Assembly: GCF_014202475.1 (NCBI RefSeq)
Contig: NZ_JACHGV010000008.1
Span: forward strand, 310,001 to 374,000
Length of the DNA stretch: 64,000 bases
Source of the DNA: Streptomyces paradoxus
GTDB taxonomy: Bacteria > Actinomycetota > Actinomycetes > Streptomycetales > Streptomycetaceae
Direction of reading: 5' to 3'
Shown here: positions 24,139 to 32,049 of the stretch, one piece after another
How the letters are laid out: every line of letters starts with the position of its first letter
How positions within the stretch are numbered: the first letter of the stretch is position 1
The notes under the pieces: model-generated
The model's database searches: none
What the model saw: only the letters and a program-made list of their open reading frames with translations
Told to the model about the DNA's origin: nothing
Made by a program: the position numbers and the translations under genes

Positions 24139-24612
24139 CTAGCCCAAGTGTTGGTGTGCCCAATCAGAGACACCGCTCAGCCGGACGGCGGCTTTGACAG
24201 GGTCACCGGTTCGGGTGGGCTGGCCCACCTCGAAGTCGTGGCCGGTCAAGCCGCTTTCGTCCTCGACGATGCGAGCGATGCGATAAGCCAGTTCCATCAC
24301 CTCCAACGCGGCGGGACCCGAGTAGCGATAGGCGACCTCGATGTGGGCTGTGTCCCCGCAGTAGTCGAGCTGCACGCGTCCAGGCGGACCGAGCGTCTCA
24401 AGGGTGAGGCCATACGGGTACTCCTCGGACTCGACTGCACCGATGTCCCGCGAGACCCGGCCCAAGATCCGGGTCCACTCGTTCCGTTGCACGCCGGTCA
24501 GTCGGAGCGGCGGCAGGTCGGCATCGGCGTCAAAGCCGGCGTTGAGGTGGTCAAGCGTTTCCTGAAGCGTCAGGCCCGGCTGCACCCGCACGAGCAAGAT
24601 GTCGTAGGTCAC
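24139..24612 (-). CDS. Hypothetical soluble protein
   Basis: 157 residues from GTG 24612 (MTYDILLVRVQPGLTLQETL). The composition is a balanced acidic globular protein: PLRLTGVQRNEWTRILGRVS, then YPYGLTLETLGPPGRVQLDY and GPAALEVMELAYRIARIVED. It ends VSDWAHQHLG. There are no signal peptide, membrane segments or catalytic motifs. Such proteins occur in Streptomyces as orphan genes next to polymorphic-toxin or defence loci, but nothing nearby shows that here. Function unknown. Confidence 0.65.
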   Translation of the reverse strand: MTYDILLVRVQPGLTLQETLDHLNAGFDADADLPPLRLTGVQRNEWTRILGRVSRDIGAVESEEYPYGLTLETLGPPGRVQLDYCGDTAHIEVAYRYSGPAALEVMELAYRIARIVEDESGLTGHDFEVGQPTRTGDPVKAAVRLSGVSDWAHQHLG

Positions 24613-24840
24613 CGGGTGAATCTACGCAACGGCCAGGGGGCGACGCAGAGAGCGACCATCTCGGATGCGCACATCTCATGGACGGTACGGACTCACGGTC
24701 CGAGGCCTCCACCGGTTTCTTGGCGCTTCGAGCGGCCGCCATCCATGAGGATGTCGAGAACGTGCCCACCGGCTCCGTCCCCGGGACATCAGCACCGGAT
24801 CACGCACAACAGGCCGCACGTGGAAGAAGGAGAAACCAGC

Positions 24841-25281
24841 ATGGCGATTCAGCGGATGGACAACGTCGGCATCGTCGTCGATGACATGGATGCCGCCATC
24901 GCGTTCTTCGTGGAACTCGGTATGGAACTGGAGGGCAGAGCGGTGGTCGAGGGCCCCGTCGCAGACCAGTGCACCGGACTCGACGGCGTCCGCTGTGACA
25001 TCGCGATGGTCCGGACCCCGGACGGCCACAGCCGGCTCGAACTGGCGAAGTACCGCAGCCCCGCGGTGATCAGCGCCGGGCCGCGCAACCGGCCGCACAA
25101 CGTTCTGGGCTCGCACCGCGTCATGTTCGCCGTCGACGACATCGAGGACACCGTTGCCCGCCTGCGCCCTCACGGAGCCGAACTCGTCGGCGAGATCGCC
25201 CGGTTCGAGGACAGCTATCTGCTCTGCTACCTCCGGGGCCCGGAGGGCATCATCGTCGGACTGGCCGAGCAGCTGCGCTGA
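24841..25281 (+). CDS. VOC (glyoxalase/bleomycin resistance) family protein
   Basis: 146 residues from ATG 24841, preceded by GAAGGAGAAACCAGC. Two beta-alpha-beta-beta-beta modules are visible: RMDNVGIVVDDMDAAIAFFV with HSRLELAKY, and HRVMFAVDDIEDTVARLRPH with YLRGPEGIIVGLAEQLR. A metal site is plausible, from the Glu in the first module, the His of GSHRVMFAV and the Glu of PEGIIVG. The superfamily includes glyoxalase I, methylmalonyl-CoA epimerase, dioxygenases and drug-binding proteins. The arrangement resembles lactoylglutathione-lyase-like members. No operon partners; substrate unknown. Confidence 0.88.
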   Translation: MAIQRMDNVGIVVDDMDAAIAFFVELGMELEGRAVVEGPVADQCTGLDGVRCDIAMVRTPDGHSRLELAKYRSPAVISAGPRNRPHNVLGSHRVMFAVDDIEDTVARLRPHGAELVGEIARFEDSYLLCYLRGPEGIIVGLAEQLR

Positions 25282-25421
25282 GAAGGTCTCCTCCGTCGGG
25301 GGTGGTCAGGCGGGTCGAGACCGATTGTTGTGCAAGTGGCGGATGAGTGGGTACTTGCGTCCGGCGGCCCGCGGCGACGGGGCCTGTGAACGGTGTGCGT
25401 GTGCGGAGTGGGGAGACCTAG

Positions 25422-26855
25422 GTGGGATTGCGCGAGGTGCGGGGCGCCCGGGCCATTCGAGGCTGTGCCCGGATTCTGGCGGGCCGCTACCGCCTGGACG
25501 GGCTGATCGGTTCAGGCGGTGCGGCGGACGTCCACCGCGGTTTCGACCTGCGACTGCGGCGGCCGGTCGCTGTGAAGGTCTTCCGCCCCGGCAGCGGCTT
25601 CGACACGGAGGAGGCTTTCCGCAGCGAGGCCGAGATCCTCGCCCGGTTGCAGCATCCAGGCCTGGTGACCGCCTTCGACGCCGGACACCATGACGGCGAA
25701 GCCTTCCTGGTCATGCAGTTGATCGACGGACGTACCCTGAAATCCCGTATCGCCGAGGGCCCCTTGGCCTGCGAAGCTGCGGCCGCCCTCGGCGCGGCGT
25801 TGGCCGAGGCTCTGGCTCACGCTCATGAGGAGGGAATCGTCCACCGGGATGTCAAGCCGTCCAACATCATCCTGGATTCCTCAGGCCATCCTCATCTGAC
25901 GGACTTCGGTATCTCCCGGCTGCTCGATGCGACCACCCGCACCGCCACCGGCACCCTGACCGGCACGGCAGCGTATCTCTCCCCCGAACAGGTGCTGGGC
26001 CGGCCCGTCGGCCAGCCCGCCGACATCTATGCCCTCGGCCTGGTCCTCCTCGAAAGCCTCACCGGTCGACTCGAATACGACGGCGGCCCGTTGGAGGCCG
26101 CGATAGCGCGCCTGCACCGCCCGCCCTCCCTCCCGGACTTCCTGCCCGAGGGCTTCGCCACCCTCCTGCGGGACATGACCAGCCTGGAAGAGCACGTTCG
26201 TCCCGGGGCGGCCGACTGCGCCCAAGCCCTGACCCGCCTCTGCGGAACGAGCACAGCAAACCCCACCGCGTCCGGGGCCCGACCCGTGCTGAGCGCCGTG
26301 CCTCCCACGGACGCGCATCGCGCCGACAGCACACATCGCAGCGTGTCGCCCGCCGCGATGGCGCGCAGAAGCTCGAGCACCTCAAGGGGTCCGGCTGAGG
26401 GGGTGTCCCGGTCCGCCTCCCCGCGTGGCCGTCTCCGGACGCGGGGGGTGGCGGCTGCGCTGGCCGCCCTTCTCGCCGGGGGGCTGGTGGTCACCGAGGG
26501 CTTCTCGCGCCAGGATGCCGCAGGCGAAGCGGCCCCGTCCGCCCCCGATCGGGTCGCCCCTTCCGCACCCCAGGAGTCGGCCGCTCACAACGACGACACG
26601 CCCGCTGCATCGGCGCCTCCGCCTTCGCCCGCCCCCTCCGCATCGGACCGGCAGACGAGCGATGCCATCCACCTGCGCAACTCTCATCCGCCCTCCGACA
26701 ACCCGGAGCCCGCCACCGACCGGGCCTCCACTCGCAGCACTTCTGAGCAGGCCGCGGCCAAGGCAGCCGCGAACGGCAGAGCGAGTGCCGCCGACCGAAA
26801 TCCGGGGGAAGGCCCAAAGAAACAGAAGGGCAAGAAGGCAGCACATGCCAACTAG
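25422..26855 (+). CDS. Membrane Ser/Thr protein kinase of the PknB type
   Basis: 477 residues from GTG 25422. The kinase domain spans about 18-285: glycine loop GLIGSGGAADVH, ATP-binding Lys in VAVKVF, catalytic loop VHRDVKPSN, LTDFGISRL, the activation segment TGTLTGTAAYLSPEQ and ADIYALG. A transmembrane helix (VAAALAALLAGGLVVTEGF) lies near residue 340. The outer part is Ala/Pro/Ser-rich and ends in a Lys-rich tail (KKQKGKKAAHAN). It has no PASTA repeats, so it is not the cell-wall PknB itself. The cytoplasmic kinase would phosphorylate proteins in response to an unknown outside signal. It seems monocistronic. Confidence 0.92.
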   Translation: MGLREVRGARAIRGCARILAGRYRLDGLIGSGGAADVHRGFDLRLRRPVAVKVFRPGSGFDTEEAFRSEAEILARLQHPGLVTAFDAGHHDGEAFLVMQLIDGRTLKSRIAEGPLACEAAAALGAALAEALAHAHEEGIVHRDVKPSNIILDSSGHPHLTDFGISRLLDATTRTATGTLTGTAAYLSPEQVLGRPVGQPADIYALGLVLLESLTGRLEYDGGPLEAAIARLHRPPSLPDFLPEGFATLLRDMTSLEEHVRPGAADCAQALTRLCGTSTANPTASGARPVLSAVPPTDAHRADSTHRSVSPAAMARRSSSTSRGPAEGVSRSASPRGRLRTRGVAAALAALLAGGLVVTEGFSRQDAAGEAAPSAPDRVAPSAPQESAAHNDDTPAASAPPPSPAPSASDRQTSDAIHLRNSHPPSDNPEPATDRASTRSTSEQAAAKAAANGRASAADRNPGEGPKKQKGKKAAHAN

Positions 26856-26938
26856 GACACGCTAGGGCGACTTATCAAAGCGGCGGGCCGGGGGTCGTCG
26901 CACGAGCAGGTGGCTCACCTCGTATGACATTTCAGTCG

Positions 26939-27451
26939 TCATCGCCTGGGTTGACCGGGCCTCCGCCGGGATAGGCCCGAGAACGGCCGGCGACCCATGG
27001 GGTGGTGGAGGTGAAGTCGGCGGTGAAGACGACCGGCGTGTTCGGCGGGCGGCCAGGAGCCGGAGGTGAGCGGGCGGAGGCAGGGCCGCCGGACGTCTGT
27101 GCATGCCGCCGTCCCGCCGGGCAGTCGCCCGCGATGGTCGGCCACGAGACGGTAGACGCCGTGAGCGGCCCAGCGCGCGGGAGGCAGCCTGAGGACCGCA
27201 CCCACGACGGACCACAGGCCGCCCGCGCTCAGCAGCGTCTTCGCCACGGCCTGCGCTCCGCCGTAGACCCGACCGGCGGGTGTCACCCACAGGGCCTCGT
27301 ACCGGGCACGCTCCGCAGTGACGCCCAGCGCTGCGAGATCCGCGTGCTGCCATGCCACGGCCTCGCATCGGGGCCGCACCAGACGCTGGACGACGCCCAC
27401 CGACGTGGTGCAGAAGCCGCAGTCCCCGTCGTAGATCAGCACTGGTCGCAT
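26939..27451 (-). CDS. DCC-family thiol-disulfide oxidoreductase (DUF393)
   Basis: 170 residues from ATG 27451. The family signature YDGDCGFCTTSV lies at the N-terminus, with the redox pair C-x2-C. It is followed by VQRLVRPRCEAVAWQHADLA and GGAQAVAKTLLSAGGLWSVV. The last 50 residues (PRRPCLRPLTSGSWPP ... SRRRPGQPRR) look out of character and may come from a lost stop or frameshift, since the family usually ends soon after LPGGT. The DCC family is related to thioredoxin; members are small, soluble and mostly uncharacterised. The gene stands alone. Confidence 0.75.
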   Translation of the reverse strand: MRPVLIYDGDCGFCTTSVGVVQRLVRPRCEAVAWQHADLAALGVTAERARYEALWVTPAGRVYGGAQAVAKTLLSAGGLWSVVGAVLRLPPARWAAHGVYRLVADHRGRLPGGTAACTDVRRPCLRPLTSGSWPPAEHAGRLHRRLHLHHPMGRRPFSGLSRRRPGQPRR

Positions 27452-27636
27452 GCGCACACCTCCATCGTGCCGCACCAGCGGCCGGCCCGGCCCGGGCCCG
27501 GTGCCTTTCACAGCGGACTCGTGGGTTACCCGAAGAAACCCTTTCCCCAGGCCCTCCGGTCCTCCACTATGAGCCGTCATACCCGCCGGTAAGTCAGGTT
27601 GCCGCGCGGGTCGCAAGGCTGCGAGGAGGCGGCGGA

Positions 27637-29241
27637 ATGGTTCGGGCCGACGACAAGGGTCGTGGTGGTGCTGAGCCCGGTCACGGGACCCACGCGGGCG
27701 CGCCCGACACCCGGCTCACCGAGCTGCTGCGCGCCGACACGGTCACGGCGTACCCGGCGCTCCAGGAACTGCGCGCCCGCCACCACGCGCAGGTCCTCGC
27801 CTACGCCCGGCTGTGCAGCCCCAACGAGTCCATGGCAAGGCAACTGGCCGCCCAGGCGTTCACGCTGGCCGCCCGCCAGGCCGCCCGCGGCATCGACCCC
27901 GGACTGCCCTGGCGCCACCACCTCCTCCTGCTGGTCGCCCGATCGGCCGGGACCTGGGCCGAGGACGGGCGGGCGGCCGGTCTGGACGCGGGGCTGCTGC
28001 TCGTCCTGAACACGACCGGTCCCTGTGGCGTGCTGCCCTCCATGCTCACGGCGTTCCAGTCCTTGCCGTCCCGCACTCAGGGCCTGATCTGGTACGGGAT
28101 CGTGGAGCAGGAGTCCGCGGAGAGGACGGCCGCCCTCCTTGGTCTGACCCGGGAGGATGTCACCTACGGAACCGATCCGGCGCTGCAGCAGCTGGCCCGT
28201 GCATGCCTGCGCACCCGCCTCGCTGTCTCCGAGGACCCGGACTGCCGCGACTTCAGCCGTCTCATCGAGGAATCCGTACGCCCCGACAACCCCCGCGGCA
28301 GCGCCGATCTACAGGCCCACACGGCGCGGTGCCCGCACTGCACTAGGGCCTACGAGGAACTGTCGGCCCTGCGGGACGCACCACGCACGACGCTGGCGGA
28401 GGGATTGCTGCCGTGGGGTGGAACGGCGTATGCGGCGGGCGGGCAGGAGGTACGGGGCACCGCCGTGGAGCGGACCCCGCCCGGCCACGCCGGATCCGGG
28501 CGCGATCCGGACGAACGGGAAGGGGGACCGGATCGCCGACGCACCGTGCTGGTGTCGGCGACGCTCGGCGTGGCCTTGCTGCCGCTGGTGGTGTTTCTGA
28601 TCGCGCAGGGCGGATCGCCGTCACAGGATCCGGCGGGCGCGGCGAGCGCACCGGTGAGCGTGCCGCCGGTGGCGGTCGCCGTGACGGTCACGGCCACCGT
28701 GCCGGCGAAGCCGAAGTCGCCACCGCCGTCCCCGTCATCTCCCTCGCCCTCGCGGAGCTCCAAGGCTCCGGCGCGAAGCCCCTCACCGACGAAGACTTCC
28801 GCCCCGAAGCCGCCGCCCTCCTCCGCACACCCGCCCTCCGGCACGTTCACGCAGATCGTGAACGCCGGGTCGGGGCTGTGCCTGGACGTGGGCGGCGCCT
28901 TCTCCAACGGCACCGATGTGATCACGGCTCCCTGCTCCACGTCGCGCACCCAACGCTGGCGCGTCGACGACGACCGCGGGGTACTCCAGTCGGCCGCGGA
29001 TACCGACTTCTGCCTGGACAGCAGGGGGGCGACCCACCGGGGCGTCGGGATCTGGAGCTGCGACTCGGTGGACGGCCGCAACGGCCGGAACCTGATGTTC
29101 GTGGTGGACGAGGACGGGAGGATCCGCCCAGCCATCGACTTCAGGACGGCCGTCACGCCGGACGGTGGCGCCGGGGACGGGCTGTCACTGGAGTCGGCCG
29201 CCGGGGGCAACGGCCAGCGGTGGCGGGCAGGGGCCGCCTGA
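27637..29241 (+). CDS. Sigma-factor-like/zinc-finger membrane protein with ricin-type lectin domain
   Basis: 534 residues from ATG 27637 with GAGGAGG upstream. Residues 20-220 resemble ECF sigma factors (LLRADTVTAYPALQELRARH, then LPSRTQGLIWYGIVEQESAE and TAALLGLTREDV), but with weak promoter-recognition helices. A zinc-finger-like segment follows (LQAHTARCPHCTRAYEELSA, about 225-245), as in anti-sigma proteins. A transmembrane helix, VLVSATLGVALLPLVVFLIA, lies near 300-320. A Pro/Ser/Lys linker leads to an outer ricin-type beta-trefoil (GTFTQIVNAGSGLCLDVGG ... NGQRWRAG, about 403-534). The protein may sense a carbohydrate outside the cell and act on transcription inside; that role is inferred. 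Confidence 0.8.
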   Translation: MVRADDKGRGGAEPGHGTHAGAPDTRLTELLRADTVTAYPALQELRARHHAQVLAYARLCSPNESMARQLAAQAFTLAARQAARGIDPGLPWRHHLLLLVARSAGTWAEDGRAAGLDAGLLLVLNTTGPCGVLPSMLTAFQSLPSRTQGLIWYGIVEQESAERTAALLGLTREDVTYGTDPALQQLARACLRTRLAVSEDPDCRDFSRLIEESVRPDNPRGSADLQAHTARCPHCTRAYEELSALRDAPRTTLAEGLLPWGGTAYAAGGQEVRGTAVERTPPGHAGSGRDPDEREGGPDRRRTVLVSATLGVALLPLVVFLIAQGGSPSQDPAGAASAPVSVPPVAVAVTVTATVPAKPKSPPPSPSSPSPSRSSKAPARSPSPTKTSAPKPPPSSAHPPSGTFTQIVNAGSGLCLDVGGAFSNGTDVITAPCSTSRTQRWRVDDDRGVLQSAADTDFCLDSRGATHRGVGIWSCDSVDGRNGRNLMFVVDEDGRIRPAIDFRTAVTPDGGAGDGLSLESAAGGNGQRWRAGAA

Positions 29242-29504
29242 TCCGACTTCACGCGGCCGAGACCGAGCTGGTGCAGCCTCGCCTCCGGCTGCGCGGGCTG
29301 GGCACCTTACCGCTGCCGGGGGAGTCATGCCCGTACGCGCATCGACGCGGCGAGCCGGCCAAGCCTCGGTGGAGCCACGATTGCATGATCGACTCAACGG
29401 TGGTGGACGGGCCGCAGGACACGGTGGAGGCCGGTCCTTCACTCCAGGGAGCGGCGCTCGGGGTCGGGACCCCGCGCGAGGTGGCATGCCCCCGCCCCGG
29501 ATTT

Positions 29505-29523
29505 CCCCCGATACGGACGGGGG
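29505..29523. terminator. Weak hairpin in the gap before the trypsin gene
   Basis: CCCCCG (29505-29510) and CGGGGG (29518-29523) form a 6-bp stem with a 7-nt loop, followed by CTTT. It is the only structure seen in the 380-base gap 29242-29623, which otherwise holds no gene. Part of the remaining gap may be the promoter region of the trypsin gene. Confidence 0.4.
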
Positions 29524-29623
29524 CTTTCCGCACCCTTGATCGGCCCGCTGTCCGGATGGGGTGCCGGGCCCGGAACAACGAGGCTGCACGCATACGGATC
29601 CACCGAGCCAAAGGGAACCCTCT

Positions 29624-30505
29624 GTGTTCAACTCCAAACCGCCGCGCCGCCTCGCCCGTACCGCAGCAGTCGGCGCTCTCGCTGTCGCGGCCTGTGTCAC
29701 TGTCACGGCCGGCAGCGCCGGAGCCATCGTCAACGGCTCGGACTCCACCGAGAGCTACCCGTTCATGGCGGTCATCCCGCTGTCGGCCCCGGACCATGGT
29801 CTGCACGACGGGAACTGCGGGGCGTCGCTGATCCATCGGCAGTGGGTGCTGACGGCGGCTCACTGCATGAAGGGCGAGGGTCTCAGCGTGGACGGCATCG
29901 TGCGGGTCGGCAGTGACCACCGCACATCCGGCGGCACCGTCCGGAAGATCGGCCGGACCTTCGTCCACCCGGGTTATGCGAACGGCGACGACAAGGCAGC
30001 CAACAAGGACGACATCGCGCTGATACGCCTGGACCGGCCGGTCACCCAGCGACCCGTCAGGATCGCTGACGAGGCAGGGCCGCCCGGCACCCCGACCCGG
30101 CTCCTGGGCTTCGGTACCACCGTCGACACCGAGTTCACGTTCCCGGACCGGCTGCAGGAACTGGGCGCCCGCAGGGGCGCCGTGTCCGAGTGCGCACCCG
30201 GTTATGCGAACGGGAGCCGGCTGTGCACGATCTCCACCGTGCCCGGGGCCATGGCGTGCTTCGGGGACTCGGGCGGACCGCAGGTCCAAAGGGGCCGGGA
30301 CGGCCGCTGGGAGCTGATCGGTGTCACCTCGGGGCCCGGCGCCCCGAATGTGCCGTGCTCACAGGGCCCCGGTCTCTACAGCAGCGCGCCCGCCTACGCG
30401 GACTGGATCGACAGGACCATGAAGACCAACAGCGCCGCGCCGCCCCAGCCCGCGACGACCACAGGATCGGCTCAGTGCTCGCAGAGGGAGAACTCCCGTT
30501 CGTAG
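29624..30505 (+). CDS. Secreted trypsin-like serine protease (S1 family)
   Basis: 293 residues from GTG 29624, preceded by AAAGGGA. A Sec signal peptide (ARTAAVGALAVAACVTVTAG, then SAGA) is followed by the mature start IVNGSDSTESYPFMA, which matches IVGG of the S1 family. The triad is His in VLTAAHC, Asp in KDDIALIRLD and Ser in ACFGDSGGPQV. Six cysteines fit disulfides. The propeptide is very short, so activation may need only signal removal. Streptomyces secrete many such endopeptidases. The last 34 bases overlap the convergent DUF4246 gene. Confidence 0.93.
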   Translation: MFNSKPPRRLARTAAVGALAVAACVTVTAGSAGAIVNGSDSTESYPFMAVIPLSAPDHGLHDGNCGASLIHRQWVLTAAHCMKGEGLSVDGIVRVGSDHRTSGGTVRKIGRTFVHPGYANGDDKAANKDDIALIRLDRPVTQRPVRIADEAGPPGTPTRLLGFGTTVDTEFTFPDRLQELGARRGAVSECAPGYANGSRLCTISTVPGAMACFGDSGGPQVQRGRDGRWELIGVTSGPGAPNVPCSQGPGLYSSAPAYADWIDRTMKTNSAAPPQPATTTGSAQCSQRENSRS

Positions 30506-31980
30506 AGCTGCTCGTTGTGTTCGTCGACGAAGAACTTGCGTTCCTGCATGAGCTGTTCGCGGTGGTTCCTGGCCTGTTCGAGCGTCATGGTCGAGGTGTC
30601 GGACCAGGGTTGCTGCGGGGGTACGTCGGAGGTCGAGACGATCGTTTCCGATGGGTCGACCAGGAAGAACGCGAGAATCTTGCGGTGCCCCGGGCGAGTG
30701 GGGTCCAGCAGGCGGAATGAGTCGACCCGGTGTTGCAGGATGTTCGGGAACGCGAGGAAGCGCCCCGCCGGAGTCGATGCCGATCCCAGCACCTGGTTCA
30801 GCGCATCCTCGTCCTCCAGGCCATAGACCTCGCGCAGACCGTTGTCATCGTTCTGTTCGTAACTGGGGTCGTCGAGCGCCGCCCGGAAACCAAGCCGGCT
30901 TTCGGTGATGTTCTCGCTGTCCCAGTAGTAGATGCCGGTGGAGACGATCCGCTCGTTCAGCATTCCCTCGGCATGCCAGGATCCGCCGCGGTACTCGGGC
31001 TTGCCGGGCGTCAGGTGAATGGTGGCGAGCTTGACGATGACTTGGAGACGGCGGCCGCGCAGGTCGACCCGGGCGGATTCGTCGGGCCGCTCGGGCGGGG
31101 TGAAGACCGGAGCGTCCGGAATGACGGGGCGGCGGTTCTCCCACCAGTCGTCCTGGGCCACTTCCCACGCACGGACGGCTTCCGCGTAGGCGCCGTCATC
31201 GCTGTAGGAGGACTTGTCCGGGTACTCCGGCTCCGAGTCGTACCAGCCGTAGGGATCCGCCTCGATCCGCAGGGGCCGCGGATGGCGCAGATCGGTGAGC
31301 ACGTTCTCCAGCAGCGGGCGCATGCGCGCGAACAAGTCCGGCAGGACGGAGGCCAGTTCGCGATGCGTCTCGGGGTGGACGTTGTTGACGTAGGAGCGGA
31401 AGGCGACATCGCCTTCGTCGCTGACGTCGACGTCCGTGGGCAGCCACTGGAACTTCTCCGAGAACTCGTACTTCGAGTAGCGGTTCGTCGGATTCCGCCA
31501 AGCCCGCTCCGGCGCGCCGCTCACCTCCCTCACCAGGCAGAACAGCGAGGGGTGAACCAGATCCAGTACCTGGCCGTCCGATCCGGGATGCCAGTCCAAA
31601 TCTGACTCAGGGACCTCTTCCAGAACCTGGACCGCCTTGCGGAGCCGTGATCTCAGCGTGTCGTCGACCAAGGTGTCCGACTGCCACACTCCGTCGACGG
31701 CGGACACCTCGACGCCGGTTCGCTCATCGCGCAGCGCGACGTAATGCGTCAGTTCGTCCAGCACGTAGCGCACTTGGGCTTCGGTGAGGCCCTGAGCGAC
31801 CGCCTCTTGTGTCCACCTCGCGACGATGTCGGCATCGTGCATCTTGTCGAACCACCCCGGCTTCGCCCGGATGTGTGCGCTGCACTGCATCATCTGGAGT
31901 TCCCGCAGCGTTCGTGGCGGTGTGAACGATATGGAGCGGGAAGCCTGAAAAGGCAAGGGGAAAGCAGACAAGCCGGTCAC
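30472..31980 (-). CDS. DUF4246 protein, putative 2-oxoglutarate/Fe(II) oxygenase
   Basis: 502 residues from GTG 31980. The C-terminal half contains YRGGSWHAEGMLNERIVSTG, with His-x-Glu as a candidate iron ligand pair, and later FPNILQHRVDSFRLLDPTRP with GHRKILAFFLVDP, giving a distal His and a 2OG-binding Arg. This layout fits the DUF4246 family, seen mostly in fungi and some actinobacteria and predicted to be a dioxygenase. The N-terminal half has WWENRRPVIPDAPVFTPPE and a Trp/Asp-rich region. It is cytoplasmic, with no signal peptide. No biosynthetic neighbour indicates a substrate. Its 3' end overlaps the trypsin gene on the other strand. Confidence 0.8.
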   Translation of the reverse strand: MTGLSAFPLPFQASRSISFTPPRTLRELQMMQCSAHIRAKPGWFDKMHDADIVARWTQEAVAQGLTEAQVRYVLDELTHYVALRDERTGVEVSAVDGVWQSDTLVDDTLRSRLRKAVQVLEEVPESDLDWHPGSDGQVLDLVHPSLFCLVREVSGAPERAWRNPTNRYSKYEFSEKFQWLPTDVDVSDEGDVAFRSYVNNVHPETHRELASVLPDLFARMRPLLENVLTDLRHPRPLRIEADPYGWYDSEPEYPDKSSYSDDGAYAEAVRAWEVAQDDWWENRRPVIPDAPVFTPPERPDESARVDLRGRRLQVIVKLATIHLTPGKPEYRGGSWHAEGMLNERIVSTGIYYWDSENITESRLGFRAALDDPSYEQNDDNGLREVYGLEDEDALNQVLGSASTPAGRFLAFPNILQHRVDSFRLLDPTRPGHRKILAFFLVDPSETIVSTSDVPPQQPWSDTSTMTLEQARNHREQLMQERKFFVDEHNEQLYEREFSLCEH

Positions 31981-32049
31981 TTCTCGATGTCCTCACAGTC
32001 GGTGCGCGGTGGCCGGAAGGATACGGCAGCCGACTGACACCGTTGCCGG

